DNA of 64,000 bases from Aggregatibacter actinomycetemcomitans (GCF_003130205.1 NZ_NRDF01000004.1:54734-118733); one strand, 5' to 3'; numbered from the stretch's first letter, positions 1 through 9,439 are shown. The notes: generated by a model from the letters alone, not told the origin. Numbers and translations are program-made.

Positions 1-2080
1 ACAATAACTGCCAACGATATTGTCCCGCTTTTTTACTGAACGGCGCCGGCATCGGTCCGAGAATTTGCAGCGCGGGAGCGATATTTTGCTTAATCTGCTG
101 TAGATATTCGACAAACTGCACCAATAATTGTTCAGCTTCTTCGCTATGACGACTTTGCGCCTTGAATAATGCCTGCGAGCCAAAAGGCGGCAACCCCATA
201 CTTTTACGCAACGCCAAGGCATTTTGTGCAAATTGGTTGTAGCCTTTGTGTAACAGGCTTTGCAACAGCGGGTATTCGGGATAATGGGTTTGCAATAACA
301 CTTCGCCTTGCTGCGCACCACGCCCGGCTCGTCCCGCCACCTGCATATAAAGCTGCGCCAATCGTTCTTCCGCACGAAAATCCAGTGAAAACAACGCACT
401 ATCCACATTCACCAACGCCACTAAAGTGACATTTGGGAAATGATGCCCTTTCGCTAGCATTTGGGTGCCGATAAGAATTTGACTTTTACCCTGCTGAATG
501 TCTTCCAAATAACCTTCCAGCTTGCCTTTGCGCGCCGTTGTGTCGCGGTCGATGCGGGCAATGCCGTAGTGAGGAAAAACGTCTTTTAAGGTGGCTTCCA
601 GTTGTTCCGTGCCTAAGCCTGTGGTGATTAATTGTGTGGAACCGCAATTGCCGCATTGACGCGGAATCGGCTTCTGTGAAGCGCAGTGATGACAGCGCAA
701 CACATGGTGTTGTTGATGATAAGTATAAGGTTTATCGCAATGGCGACATTCCGCCATCCAGCCGCATTCGTGGCACAACAGCACTGGCGCAAAACCGCGA
801 CGATTCAGGAACAGCAACACCTGATTGCCTTTTTCCAAATGCGCCTGCATACGTTTCATCAGCACATCGGACAGCCCGTTGTGCATAGGTTGACGTTTTA
901 AATCGATAATCTGCTGTTTAAGTGCGGTGGAATTATTGGCTTTTTCCGACAACGACAAATGGCGATATTTACCGCTTTGCACGTTATTCAAACTTTCCAA
1001 ACTTGGCGTTGCCGATCCCATTAAAATCGGGATATTCAGCTGTTTCGCATACACAATCGCCAAATCGCGCGCGTGATAGCGCCAGCCGTCCTGCTGTTTG
1101 AAAGAAGCGTCATGTTCTTCATCAATAATAATCGCGCCCAACTCGGAAAATTGGGTGAACAACGCAGATCGGGTGCCGATAACGACTGCACTTTGCCCGT
1201 TACGCGCGCGCTGCCACACCTGCAAACGCTGCGTGTCGTTCAGATTGGAATGCAACACGTCAATGACGACGTTAAAACGCGCCTGAAAACGCCGCACCGT
1301 TTGTGGCGTTAAACCGATTTCCGGCACCAGCACCAGCACCTGCTTGCCCTGTTGCAAGATCTCTTCGATAAATTGCAAATAGATTTCCGTTTTGCCGGAA
1401 CCCGTCACACCGTCCAACAACCACGGGACAAAACCCTGAGTAAATTTCAACTGACTGAATGCCAACGCCTGCTGTTTGTTTAGCGTTAAACGATCCATTT
1501 TATTCACCATAGGCTTATCGCCTAATCGTTGTTGCCAGGTTTGGATCTCCGTTTCCTGAACAACTTCCGTAACGTAATCCTTGGCTTTCAGCGCCGACCA
1601 AATCGCCGCACTAAACGGATTATTGCCTTTCTCCGGCAAATCATTCGCCGCCTGCAAGGCTTCAAGCTGCTTCTTCGCGCGTTTCAATAAACTCAGCGAC
1701 AATGCCTGCCCACCAAGTGCGGTTGGTTTCCAAAAAACACTTTGTTTTTCCACCGCACTTTCGCCCTGCCGCAATTTCACCGGCAACGCCTGCGACAACA
1801 CTTCCCCCAACGGCGCATGATAATACCCCGCCGCCCAATGCAAAAACTGCCAGCTTTGCGGGGAAAACAAAGAAACCTCATCAAGACAAGCCAGCACCGG
1901 CTTCAACTGCTCCGCAGGCACATCCGACTGCTCCGCGACGTCAACTACAACACCCACACGCTTCTGCGCCCCAAACGGCACCCACACCCGCGCCCCGACG
2001 ACAACATTCAGCGACGCCGGCAGGATGTAATCAAAATAGCGATGTAACGGCACAGGAAGCGCAATTCGGGCAAATGACAT
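1..2080 (-). CDS. priA: Primosomal protein N' (PriA helicase), 3' end outside window
   Basis: PriA is the 3'-to-5' SF2 helicase that reloads the replisome at stalled forks. The reading frame is open on the minus strand from ATG at 2080 to the window edge (693 codons; the family is about 730), so only the C-terminus is missing. It begins MSFARIALPVPLHRYFDYIL, typical of PriA. The Walker A GVTGSGKTE lies near 1385-1415 and the Walker B DEEHD near 1105-1125. A zinc-binding block with paired cysteines (RCHHC, CGNCG) lies around 640-720. In E. coli priA is divergent from rpmE; here a glycosyltransferase block separates them. Two uptake-signal cores sit inside the gene near 1717-1757. Seen: motifs and start. 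Known: function. Confidence 0.95.
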   Translation of the reverse strand, partial: MSFARIALPVPLHRYFDYILPASLNVVVGARVWVPFGAQKRVGVVVDVAEQSDVPAEQLKPVLACLDEVSLFSPQSWQFLHWAAGYYHAPLGEVLSQALPVKLRQGESAVEKQSVFWKPTALGGQALSLSLLKRAKKQLEALQAANDLPEKGNNPFSAAIWSALKAKDYVTEVVQETEIQTWQQRLGDKPMVNKMDRLTLNKQQALAFSQLKFTQGFVPWLLDGVTGSGKTEIYLQFIEEILQQGKQVLVLVPEIGLTPQTVRRFQARFNVVIDVLHSNLNDTQRLQVWQRARNGQSAVVIGTRSALFTQFSELGAIIIDEEHDASFKQQDGWRYHARDLAIVYAKQLNIPILMGSATPSLESLNNVQSGKYRHLSLSEKANNSTALKQQIIDLKRQPMHNGLSDVLMKRMQAHLEKGNQVLLFLNRRGFAPVLLCHECGWMAECRHCDKPYTYHQQHHVLRCHHCASQKPIPRQCGNCGSTQLITTGLGTEQLEATLKDVFPHYGIARIDRDTTARKGKLEGYLEDIQQGKSQILIGTQMLAKGHHFPNVTLVALVNVDSALFSLDFRAEERLAQLYMQVAGRAGRGAQQGEVLLQTHYPEYPLLQSLLHKGYNQFAQNALALRKSMGLPPFGSQALFKAQSRHSEEAEQLLVQFVEYLQQIKQNIAPALQILGPMPAPFSKKAGQYRWQLL

Positions 2081-2322
2081 GGACGGAAATTCAGTGAAAT
2101 AAAATGGGCTCGGAATATAGCATTTTGGGGGATTGTTGTCTATTTGGGGGGAATACCCCGTTGTTTGGGGTTTAATTTCACTTGGATAAGGGATAAAATA
2201 CCGTCAAATTTAAGAAGCAAGAAATACGTATGGGATGAGTGAAAAAGCGAAAACATCTAAACCACAACAAGTTTGAACCTCTTCTATAAATTCGAATCAA
2301 CCTATATTTTGAGTAAGAACCA

Positions 2323-3183
2323 ATGGCTACAAAAAACAATCACCAAATTACACTTGTAACATCATTTTTTGACATCGGTAGAGGAAGCCTGCATTCAAGA
2401 AAAGATCTCCCAGATTTTCTAGCCCGAACAAATGATACTTACTTTGAATACTTTTCAAATTTAGCTAAGTTAGACAATCCAATAGTTATATTCACCAGCC
2501 AAGAGCATATAGAAAAGATTAAAGATATTAGAGAGAATAAGCCGACAAAAATTATTCCTTTTGATATTTACAAATTTAACAAAACAATACATAAAATAAG
2601 AAATATTCAAAATAATCCAGATTTTATATCTAAAGTAAATCCCAACTGCGCTAAAAATATAGAATATTGGAATGCTTTATATGTATTAGTTACTAACCTA
2701 AAGACATTTTTTGTGTATAAAGCAATTAAAGATGGATATATTGATACTGAATTTGTATCTTGGTTTGATTTTGGTTATGTCAGAGATATTAGCACATTAA
2801 ACAATGTCAAAGAATGGAAGTATAATTTTGATAAAAATCATATACATTTTTTTACAATTAGAAAAAATTATCCATTAAATGATATGAATGATATTTACAA
2901 TGCAATTTTTAACAATATTGTATTTGTTATAGGCTGCATGGTAGTAAGCCATAAAAGCAACTGGAGAAAATTCTTCAAAAATATTATATCGTGCCAAAAA
3001 GAACTGCTAAGAAAAAGTATAATAGATGATGATCAAGGGATATTTCTTATGAGTATTCTAAAAGATAAAAATAACTGCAAGCTACACTATCTAGGTAAAG
3101 ATAATTGGTTCCATTTTTTTAAGAGACATGATGAAACAAGTAAAATCTCTCTAAAAGACAAAATTAAAGATCTTTTCATATAA
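2323..3183 (+). CDS. HtrL/YibB-type (WlaTC-like) glycan biosynthesis protein
   Basis: A 286-residue protein whose N-terminus (ITLVTSFFDIGRGSL) and the following YFEYFSNLAKLDNPIVIFT match the HtrL/YibB/WlaTC family, which is found in LPS or lipo-oligosaccharide loci and is thought to act as a glycosyltransferase. The segment FVSWFDFGYVRD around residues 145-156 has the acidic/aromatic pattern expected near a nucleotide-sugar site. There is no signal peptide or membrane segment, so it should be cytoplasmic. The gene is clearly richer in A+T than priA beside it, which suggests transfer. It converges on the next gene, with the two stop codons one base apart. The family call is fairly firm; substrate and linkage are unknown. 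Confidence 0.7.
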   Translation: MATKNNHQITLVTSFFDIGRGSLHSRKDLPDFLARTNDTYFEYFSNLAKLDNPIVIFTSQEHIEKIKDIRENKPTKIIPFDIYKFNKTIHKIRNIQNNPDFISKVNPNCAKNIEYWNALYVLVTNLKTFFVYKAIKDGYIDTEFVSWFDFGYVRDISTLNNVKEWKYNFDKNHIHFFTIRKNYPLNDMNDIYNAIFNNIVFVIGCMVVSHKSNWRKFFKNIISCQKELLRKSIIDDDQGIFLMSILKDKNNCKLHYLGKDNWFHFFKRHDETSKISLKDKIKDLFI

Positions 3184-3184
3184 T

Positions 3185-4174
3185 TTATTGATATTTCTGT
3201 TTTAAATACGCATAAAAGCTATTTGGTTGACAATTTTTGATATAAGTGAGTTTATGCTGGTTACACTGTGCCGTAATCTCATCTAACCTATTTTTATCAA
3301 AAGGATTATTCAATTCAGAAAATAATAAATGTGGCAAAGTGTCATCAACCAATTCAAACTCTTCAATCAAATTTTCTTTTTTTAGCTCATCGAAGAGGAT
3401 TTGAAAAAAGAAGTAGTGAGGAATATTCTCCTGTGTTTTCCAATACCATAACATTAACTGAAGCAACATTATAACTGTTCTATTTCCACTTTTAGAAAAC
3501 ATTATGCTACTTAAGAAGTTCGCTCTATGATTTTCTTTCCAAGAAAAATAATCGCTATTTAACCTTTGCCATTTTTCTTTATTTTGAGCCAGTGGAGAAC
3601 GTTGGAATACAAAAAAATCCATTGAACTAAATTTACTCGGAATTGGCGCCGTAAATAAAAATGTGGCATCAACCCAGATGCCACCATAACATTTTAATAG
3701 CGCTAACCGTAAAAGATCAGAAAAAAACACATGACGAAAGCTAGTATTCTTTCTTTTTTCAGAAACAAAATCAGGAAATTCAATATATTCAATCAAATTT
3801 TGATCATCCAGATAAATTACTTCATAATCACCTTTATTTTCTTGAACCGAACGACGACAGATTTTAACAATATCAGGCAAATTCTCACTCCCCCAACCCT
3901 GTCCCCAATATTGCCAAATAATTTTTTTATTTCCTAAATCCTTTTTAGGTTTAATCATAATTTCATCTAATTTACCATTAAGATAAAGGGAAATGACCTC
4001 TTTCCAACAATTTGCAACATTATTTTGTTGAGATAAATTAGCTTTTTTGGCGAGCCATCTACGAATCGGTTTTGGAATCAAACCGGTATAAAATATTTTG
4101 TATGGTTTATTGCTTATTTTATGAATAACATTAAAAAATGTTGCATTAGATGAAAACAAAGTTGAGAGTGACAT
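3185..4174 (-). CDS. Capsular-polysaccharide-synthesis-type glycosyltransferase (GT32-like)
   Basis: A 329-residue protein with the arrangement of the Caps_synth family of sugar transferases. KKIIWQYWGQGWGSENLPDI near residues 84-103 starts the nucleotide-binding fold, and YEVIYLDDQNLIEYI follows. RHVFFSDLLRLALLKCYGG leads into GGIWVDATF, which carries the DxD-like acidic site expected for metal and sugar-nucleotide binding. The N-terminal 40 residues are basic and may bind the membrane surface. It lies 24 bases downstream of a GT25 gene in the same direction, so the two probably form an outer-core or capsule sugar operon. The A+T-rich composition suggests horizontal origin. Donor and acceptor cannot be read from sequence. 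Confidence 0.7.
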   Translation of the reverse strand: MSLSTLFSSNATFFNVIHKISNKPYKIFYTGLIPKPIRRWLAKKANLSQQNNVANCWKEVISLYLNGKLDEIMIKPKKDLGNKKIIWQYWGQGWGSENLPDIVKICRRSVQENKGDYEVIYLDDQNLIEYIEFPDFVSEKRKNTSFRHVFFSDLLRLALLKCYGGIWVDATFLFTAPIPSKFSSMDFFVFQRSPLAQNKEKWQRLNSDYFSWKENHRANFLSSIMFSKSGNRTVIMLLQLMLWYWKTQENIPHYFFFQILFDELKKENLIEEFELVDDTLPHLLFSELNNPFDKNRLDEITAQCNQHKLTYIKNCQPNSFYAYLKQKYQ

Positions 4175-4198
4175 AGGCGATATTCCTCATAAAATCGT

Positions 4199-5047
4199 TT
4201 ATATAAGCGGAACAATTTGTTTATTTTCCATTTCTCTAGCCCGCTTCCGCTCTTCCCACTTCTTCTTATTTAACGCTCTTAACATATTTTCTTTAATCCG
4301 AACCAAGCGTTGTTTTAAAGTCCTCTTTGTATGGCACACCGTATTCTTTTTACGGTCTTGCTGTAGCCCGCTTGTTAATAAACTCTTCTCTTGATTTAAT
4401 TGTAATTCCTGAACACAAATCGCCGGATTCAATTGATATACCCGATAGCCGATAGTGTTAATCTGTTGATTAAACATTATTTCATCAATCGGTTTAATTT
4501 CTTCTGCGGCAAGTTTTTCAAACAACGCAACAAGGTATTTAGCCGCCCCCTGAGAAATCACATAACCCGCCGTGCCAAAATGCTTGGACGTTAAAATATC
4601 AATATTACGTTGTTGAAAAGGAGGAATCTGCGCTTGTTTTTCAAGCTGAACGGGCATGAGAAAAGTTTCCAAACGCAGGACAAAAATCTCTTGAAAATTG
4701 AACCGCACTTTTAGCCAGTCATCTTCGGCAAGAAACTTATCGGCATTTTCACCAAGCAAAATATCATCTTCAAAAAGCGTTACGTAGTCCAAGTTTTCAT
4801 CAATACATTTCTTCCACAGCATGAAGTGGCTCATTAAACAGCCTTTTTCTCCCATGGTGAGCTGAGAGGCGTTCGCAATATTGGGAAGATAGCGCTGCAA
4901 ATGATCAGTCAATTTATCGGACGGCGTGAAAGCATCAAAAAATTCAAAGGGAATATTTTGATGAGTAAATTGCTCAATAATGTGGTTTCTGCGTTGTTCA
5001 GCCGTAGAAATGCTGATAACAAAATTTTTATTTTCTGTGGAATTCAT
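4199..5047 (-). CDS. Glycosyltransferase family 25 (LOS biosynthesis)
   Basis: A 282-residue member of GT25, the family of Haemophilus Lic2A/Lex2B and Neisseria LgtB/LgtE galactosyl/glucosyltransferases that extend lipo-oligosaccharide. The diagnostic features are the start NFVISISTAEQRR, then FEFFDAFTPS, MGEKGCLMSHFMLWKKCI and VTLFEDDILLGENA (the acidic EDD site), and GTAGYVIS further on. The last 50 residues are strongly basic, consistent with peripheral membrane association. No tetranucleotide repeat is present at the start, so it is not phase-variable in the usual lic2A/lex2 way. It is the first gene of a two-gene minus-strand operon with the Caps_synth-type gene. The exact sugar is not predictable. 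Confidence 0.8.
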   Translation of the reverse strand: MNSTENKNFVISISTAEQRRNHIIEQFTHQNIPFEFFDAFTPSDKLTDHLQRYLPNIANASQLTMGEKGCLMSHFMLWKKCIDENLDYVTLFEDDILLGENADKFLAEDDWLKVRFNFQEIFVLRLETFLMPVQLEKQAQIPPFQQRNIDILTSKHFGTAGYVISQGAAKYLVALFEKLAAEEIKPIDEIMFNQQINTIGYRVYQLNPAICVQELQLNQEKSLLTSGLQQDRKKNTVCHTKRTLKQRLVRIKENMLRALNKKKWEERKRAREMENKQIVPLI

Positions 5048-5157
5048 AGAGATACATGAAATTATGCCTTAGGTCAGGCGCTATCTTACTATCTTAAGAC
5101 AATGAAATGAATATCCCTGCTCATAAAAAAGATAATCTCGCAGCCACATGGGGCTGC

Positions 5158-5186
5158 TTGAATTGCGCTTTTTTTTTCTGTAAAAT
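5158..5186 (+). promoter_or_regulatory. Predicted sigma-70 promoter of rpmE
   Basis: TTGAAT at 5158-5163 and TAAAAT at 5181-5186 are separated by exactly 17 bases. Transcription would start near 5193 and leave a leader of about 113 nt before the rpmE ATG at 5306. A leader this long is compatible with control of L31 synthesis through its mRNA, as reported for some bacteria. That part is inference. Confidence 0.5.
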
Positions 5187-5305
5187 TCGCAACCTTACAC
5201 ACAAGCGTGCCATTTTGAAATGGCGTAATATTAATCTCATGCGGTGTCAGGGATTGCTTCTGCGATTGGCTTGATAGCGGCATGGCTTCAAATTTGAGGT
5301 TTTCT

Positions 5306-5518
5306 ATGAAACAAGGTATTCATCCTGAATATAAAGAGGTTACTGCGACCTGCTCTTGCGGTAACGTGATCAAAACCCGTTCAACCTTAGGCAAAGACAT
5401 CAACCTTGATGTATGCGGTAAATGCCACCCGTTCTATACAGGTAAACAACGTGTTGTTGACACCGGTGGTCGTGTTGAACGCTTTAACAGCCGTTTCAAA
5501 ATTCCGGGTACAAAATAA
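5306..5518 (+). CDS. rpmE: 50S ribosomal protein L31 (zinc-binding type)
   Basis: A 70-residue L31 that forms the intersubunit bridge on the large subunit. I start it at the ATG at 5306 ([20 protein letters not shown]) because GAGG lies about 8 bases upstream and this gives the standard length. An in-frame ATG at 5282 would add eight unconserved residues. The cysteine pattern CSC followed by CGKC marks the zinc-containing C+ paralogue, which is usually expressed when zinc is sufficient. In E. coli it is beside priA; here it sits inside a glycosyltransferase block. Confidence 0.97.
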   Translation: MKQGIHPEYKEVTATCSCGNVIKTRSTLGKDINLDVCGKCHPFYTGKQRVVDTGGRVERFNSRFKIPGTK

Positions 5519-5528
5519 TCTGAATTTT

Positions 5529-5550
5529 AGCCCTCGCGATTGCGGGGGTT
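5529..5550 (+). terminator. Weak hairpin after rpmE
   Basis: CCCTCGC and GCGGGGG pair (one G-T wobble) around GATT and are followed by TTATTT. It is a short, imperfect terminator that may let some transcription into the downstream glycosyltransferase genes. Confidence 0.4.
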
Positions 5551-5573
5551 ATTTCCATTGACCTTAAGGTAAT

Positions 5574-6272
5574 ATGTTTATGGATAGCGCACACAATCTC
5601 CCTCCAATCTTCATTATCAGCTTAAAAAACTCCCCCCGTCGTGAAGTTATAGCAAAGCGCTTAAATGGGCTTGGCTTGCAATTTGAGTTTTTTGATGCGG
5701 TTTATGGGAAAGCACTGACTGAAGAAGAGCTTGCCAAGGTGGATTATCAGTATTATCAAGATTTCGATAATAAACGTCTGACGCTTGGTGAAATTGGGTG
5801 TGCACTAAGTCATATTCGGGTATATGAACAAATCAAAACAAAGCATATTCCCGAAGCGATTATTTTGGAAGACGACGCGATTGTTTCTACCCATTTTAAA
5901 GCGATTCTACAAGCGACTATTGAGAAACTGCCTTTGCGTTACGAAATTCTCTTTTTCGATCATGGCAAAGCCAAATCTTACCCATTAATAAAAAAGTGCC
6001 TGCCTGAAGGTTATAAACTGGTTCGTTATCGTTGTCCTTCAAAAAACTCCCGTCGCTCAATCATGAAAGCAACCGCTTATATGGTGAATCTGGCGGGCAT
6101 AGAAAAACTCTTAAAATATGCCTATCCTTTACGTATGCCGGCGGACTTCGTTACGGGTTTTATTCAAAAAACACGCATTCACGCTTATGGTGTTGAGCCG
6201 CCCTGTGTCTTTGAAGGCTTGGCGGTTGAAAGCGAAATTAATTCTATTGAAGATCGATACAAGAAAGCATAA
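5574..6272 (+). CDS. Glycosyltransferase family 25 (second copy)
   Basis: A 232-residue GT25 protein, only distantly similar to the one at 4199-5047. The family hallmarks are PPIFIISLKNSPRR at the start, LQFEFFDAVYGKALT, then LTLGEIGCALSHIRVYEQI and AIILEDDAIVS with the acidic EDD catalytic/metal site near residue 100. KATAYMVNLAGIEKLL is the usual second conserved region. Translation may start at 5574 or at the in-frame ATG at 5580. AAGG at 5566-5569 is better spaced for the second (10 bases) than for the first (4 bases). The stop codon abuts the ATG of the next gene, so this gene and two GT9 genes form an LOS operon. Confidence 0.8.
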   Translation: MFMDSAHNLPPIFIISLKNSPRREVIAKRLNGLGLQFEFFDAVYGKALTEEELAKVDYQYYQDFDNKRLTLGEIGCALSHIRVYEQIKTKHIPEAIILEDDAIVSTHFKAILQATIEKLPLRYEILFFDHGKAKSYPLIKKCLPEGYKLVRYRCPSKNSRRSIMKATAYMVNLAGIEKLLKYAYPLRMPADFVTGFIQKTRIHAYGVEPPCVFEGLAVESEINSIEDRYKKA

Positions 6273-7295
6273 ATGAAAGCATTACTCCGGAAAATCCGTT
6301 TAGCCTTAGGCAAAATGTTGTTGGACAAAAACGTTCAGGGACAACCTTTGCCGACAAATCCGAAAATTATTGTGTTACAACAAGACGGAAAAATCGGAGA
6401 TTATATTGTCAGTTCATTTATTTTCAGGGAATTAAAACGGCATAACCCGAAAATACAGGTTGACGTTGTATGCTCACCTAAAAATGCCAATTTATTTGAA
6501 CAAAATCCATTTGTTGATCATTGTTTTATTTTAAATAGAAAAGAACGTTGTGCTTACAGCAGAATGGGAAAACAGCTTTCACATGAACATTATAATGTAT
6601 TAATTAATTTACCGGTATTATTACGGAATCGTGATTTATGGCTAACCCGATTAATTCATGCAAAAAATAATATCGGCTATAAAAAACAAAACTACAAGCT
6701 ATTTAATTTGAATGTTACTCAAGACCAATTACATTTTTCCCAGGTTTATGCAGAAGCCATTAAATTCTGTGGTGTAAAAAATATTAATCTTGAATATGAC
6801 ATTCCAAATTACAGTGATAAAAAAGAAGATATTGCAAATTTTATTCAAAAAAATCATCTTGCCGATTGCATCGCTATAAACTTTTTTGGTGCAGCCGGCA
6901 CCCGAAAATTTACGGGACAAAATATTTGTCGGTTTATCGAAAAATTTAAAGCCGAAAATAAAAAAGTACTGTTACTAACGTACCCCGAAGTAACTCCTTT
7001 GTTAAAAACGATAGCAGAAAAATATACCAATGCTTTTATCTATGAAAATACTCAAACTATTTTTGATACGATCGCATTACTTCATTATACTAGTATCGTT
7101 ATTTCTTCTGATACCTCTATTATTCATATTGCAGCGGGGTTAAATAAGAAAATTATTGGATTTTATAAACTCGCCGATAAAGAAAACTTTGCACATTGGA
7201 ATCCAAACTGTAAAAATAAAACATATATCCTTAATTTTATCGAAAATATCAATGAAATATCTCCCGATAAAATTAAATCAGAATGGTTAAAATAA
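6273..7295 (+). CDS. Glycosyltransferase family 9 (heptosyltransferase-like)
   Basis: A 340-residue GT9 protein, the family of ADP-heptose:LPS heptosyltransferases WaaC/WaaF/WaaQ. The N-domain begins IIVLQQDGKIGDYIVSSFI. The C-domain shows INFFGAAGTRKFTGQNI and the family nucleotide-binding region VISSDTSIIHIAAGLNKKII near residues 275-295. The start codon directly follows the TAA of the preceding GT25 gene, so translation is probably coupled. The body of the gene is markedly A+T-rich. It probably adds a heptose or another core sugar on the cytoplasmic face of the inner membrane. WaaC/F/Q identity cannot be decided by eye. Confidence 0.75.
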   Translation: MKALLRKIRLALGKMLLDKNVQGQPLPTNPKIIVLQQDGKIGDYIVSSFIFRELKRHNPKIQVDVVCSPKNANLFEQNPFVDHCFILNRKERCAYSRMGKQLSHEHYNVLINLPVLLRNRDLWLTRLIHAKNNIGYKKQNYKLFNLNVTQDQLHFSQVYAEAIKFCGVKNINLEYDIPNYSDKKEDIANFIQKNHLADCIAINFFGAAGTRKFTGQNICRFIEKFKAENKKVLLLTYPEVTPLLKTIAEKYTNAFIYENTQTIFDTIALLHYTSIVISSDTSIIHIAAGLNKKIIGFYKLADKENFAHWNPNCKNKTYILNFIENINEISPDKIKSEWLK

Positions 7296-7304
7296 ATCAC
7301 TTTT

Positions 7305-8357
7305 ATGTCAATAACAAAAAAACTCGTTGCTAAATTAGCCGGAAAACGAAAAGCAGAAAACATAGATTTAATAAAGATCAAATCGGTTTTATTGAAACCG
7401 ATTGGCGATGCTATTGGCGATGCCGTCGCCCATACCTCGCATTTAAAACAATTAAAACTTGCCAATCCGGAACTGGTGATTGGCGTGATCGTCACAGAGA
7501 GAAATCGGGACATTTTTGCTTATTCCGATTTAGTTGATGTTCTCCTGGAGGACAAACCTTTAACCTATATTGCTCAATGCCGTAAATGGGATCTCTATTT
7601 AGATTTTCAGCCGACTTACACCACTAAATCTATTATTTTAGAGAAGCTGTTATCACCAAAATACATTATTGTGTTTAATAAAAAACATAAGGAAAATTAT
7701 AATTTATATACAATCAAAAATTATAATTTCGCTTGTCCACAAAATGACACAACACATATCTCTGAATATTTGAATAATTCTGCTATTTCTGCTTCTTTAG
7801 ATCCAAAGGCTGCGGAATATGCTTTAATAAATCAGGAAACTATTCGATTTGAAGTGCTTTGGGGAGATAAAGTGAGAATTTTATTGGCACCTGAAGGCAG
7901 CACCAGAAAAATTCCGACAAACGAATTTGCCGAATTATTAAATTCACTTTCTCCAACGATTGTAGAAAATGCACTTTTTGTGCTAACCAATACGAAAGAA
8001 AGTGCCACTTATTATGAAGAATTAATTTCATTATGTGATAACAAAATTCAGATGAAATTATCACCTAAAACCACAATTCAGGAATATATCCAACTTGTTT
8101 CTTCGGCGGATTTAATTATTGGCGTTGATAGCGGAACCATTCATCTCGCCACGGCGTTACAGAAAAAAGTCCTGGCATTTTATGCCCGAAATATTGCCAA
8201 TTTTTGCCGCTGGCAACCTAAAGGCAAAGCTGAAGTACCTTATAAAGCCATTATGAGCAAAACCGAAAGCGACTCCAACAATCACACCCGCGATTTCCCT
8301 ATGGAAGAAGCGGCAGATTGGGTAAATCACTTATTTCAAACACTGCCGAAGCACTAA
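7305..8357 (+). CDS. Glycosyltransferase family 9 (second heptosyltransferase-like protein)
   Basis: A 350-residue GT9 paralogue of the gene before it, nine bases downstream in the same operon. SVLLKPIGDAIGDAVAHTS is the N-terminal acceptor-side motif, with GD repeats where the family has the catalytic Asp. ILLAPEGSTRKIPTNEFAEL and ADLIIGVDSGTIHLATALQK are the C-domain donor-binding motifs. Shared architecture but low obvious identity suggests that the two act on successive core positions rather than being a recent duplication. It ends two bases before the converging mutM stop. The specific heptose or KDO linkage is not predictable. Confidence 0.75.
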   Translation: MSITKKLVAKLAGKRKAENIDLIKIKSVLLKPIGDAIGDAVAHTSHLKQLKLANPELVIGVIVTERNRDIFAYSDLVDVLLEDKPLTYIAQCRKWDLYLDFQPTYTTKSIILEKLLSPKYIIVFNKKHKENYNLYTIKNYNFACPQNDTTHISEYLNNSAISASLDPKAAEYALINQETIRFEVLWGDKVRILLAPEGSTRKIPTNEFAELLNSLSPTIVENALFVLTNTKESATYYEELISLCDNKIQMKLSPKTTIQEYIQLVSSADLIIGVDSGTIHLATALQKKVLAFYARNIANFCRWQPKGKAEVPYKAIMSKTESDSNNHTRDFPMEEAADWVNHLFQTLPKH

Positions 8358-8359
8358 GG

Positions 8360-9175
8360 TTATCCCCTCTTTTGGCACGTCGGGCAATAAAAACTATTCC
8401 GTTGCCCGATGACTAAACTCTCAATTTTTGTACCGCACTTCGGACATGATTTGCCTTTGTTGCCGTAAACCAGCAATTCCTGTACAAAATAGCCTGGTCT
8501 GCCATCGGGCTGGAGAAAATCTTTTAGTGTGGTGCCGCCTTGTTCAATAGCTTTGGCAAGCACCGATTTGATGGTACCCACCAAGCGTTCACATTGTTTT
8601 CGGGTTAGATTAGCGGCGAGCTTCAACGGGTGTAATCCGCACAAAAATAGACTTTCATTGGCATAAATGTTGCCAACACCCACCACCACGGCGTTATCCA
8701 TTAAAAAGGTTTTAAGTGCGGTCGTTTTTTTGCGTGATTTTTTGAACAGGTATTCCGCATTGAATTCTTCTGATAGCGGTTCAGGTCCCAATTTTAAGAA
8801 TAAATGGAATTCATCTAATTTTTCCGTCCATAACCAAGCGCCGAAACGGCGGGGATCGTTATAACGCAGTAATTTGCCGTTATTCATCACAATATCAAGA
8901 TGGTCATGTTTATCAATGGGGCTGTCATGGGGTACAATACGAACCGTGCCCGACATCCCCAAATGCCCGATGATGTAACCTTGTTCGGTGTGAATAATCA
9001 GGTATTTGGCGCGACGGGTTAAATCCAGAATTTTCACATGATGCAACTCCGCCAATTCAGGCGACACAACCCAGCGCAGTTTCGGCTGGCGTACCACAAT
9101 TTTTTCAATAACATAATCTTTCAGATAAGGACTCACACCGCGTACGGCGGTTTCCACTTCAGGCAGTTCGGGCAT
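8360..9175 (-). CDS. mutM: Formamidopyrimidine-DNA glycosylase (Fpg)
   Basis: Removes 8-oxoguanine and FapyG from DNA and nicks the strand. I start it at the ATG at 9175, giving 271 residues beginning MPELPEVET. Pro2 is the Schiff-base nucleophile and Glu3 the general acid after Met removal, so the longer upstream reading frame cannot be the true N-terminus. Lys in RRAKYLI is the conserved helper residue. [15 protein letters not shown] is the helix-two-turn-helix. The C-terminal zinc finger is CPKC...CPTC. The order mutM-rpmG-rpmB-radC is the E. coli order. It converges on the glycosyltransferase operon. Confidence 0.96.
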   Translation of the reverse strand: MPELPEVETAVRGVSPYLKDYVIEKIVVRQPKLRWVVSPELAELHHVKILDLTRRAKYLIIHTEQGYIIGHLGMSGTVRIVPHDSPIDKHDHLDIVMNNGKLLRYNDPRRFGAWLWTEKLDEFHLFLKLGPEPLSEEFNAEYLFKKSRKKTTALKTFLMDNAVVVGVGNIYANESLFLCGLHPLKLAANLTRKQCERLVGTIKSVLAKAIEQGGTTLKDFLQPDGRPGYFVQELLVYGNKGKSCPKCGTKIESLVIGQRNSFYCPTCQKRG

Positions 9176-9257
9176 TTCTTTCTCCAAGATCCGTGGGGCG
9201 GAAAAATATTGATACAAAAAAACCCGAACAATATCGGGTTTTTCAATTCGTGCAAAA

Positions 9258-9428
9258 TTATTTGATTTTTGCTTCTTTATAAACAACGTGCTTACGCACT
9301 ACAGGATCAAACTTTTTGATTTCCATTTTCTCAGGCATATTACGTTTGTTTTTTGTTGTTGTGTAGAAATGACCTGTTTCAGCAGTAGAAACTAAACGGA
9401 TTTTCTCACGAGCACCTTTTGCTGCCAT
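9258..9428 (-). CDS. rpmG: 50S ribosomal protein L33
   Basis: A 56-codon gene encoding [20 protein letters not shown] and ending YKEAKIK, the standard proteobacterial L33. Zinc-ligand cysteines are absent, so this is the cysteine-free type. AGGAG lies just upstream of the ATG at 9428, in the 11-base gap to rpmB, so the two are co-transcribed. Confidence 0.96.
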   Translation of the reverse strand: MAAKGAREKIRLVSTAETGHFYTTTKNKRNMPEKMEIKKFDPVVRKHVVYKEAKIK

Positions 9429-9439
9429 TTGTTAGCTCC

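Noticed and set aside
5089..5283. 64-codon minus-strand frame upstream of rpmE
   Set aside because: It covers the predicted rpmE promoter and leader and has no family likeness or ribosome site.
4199..5576. Phase variation of the GT25 genes by tetranucleotide repeats
   Set aside because: No CAAT-, GCAA- or similar tandem repeats occur at or near either start codon.
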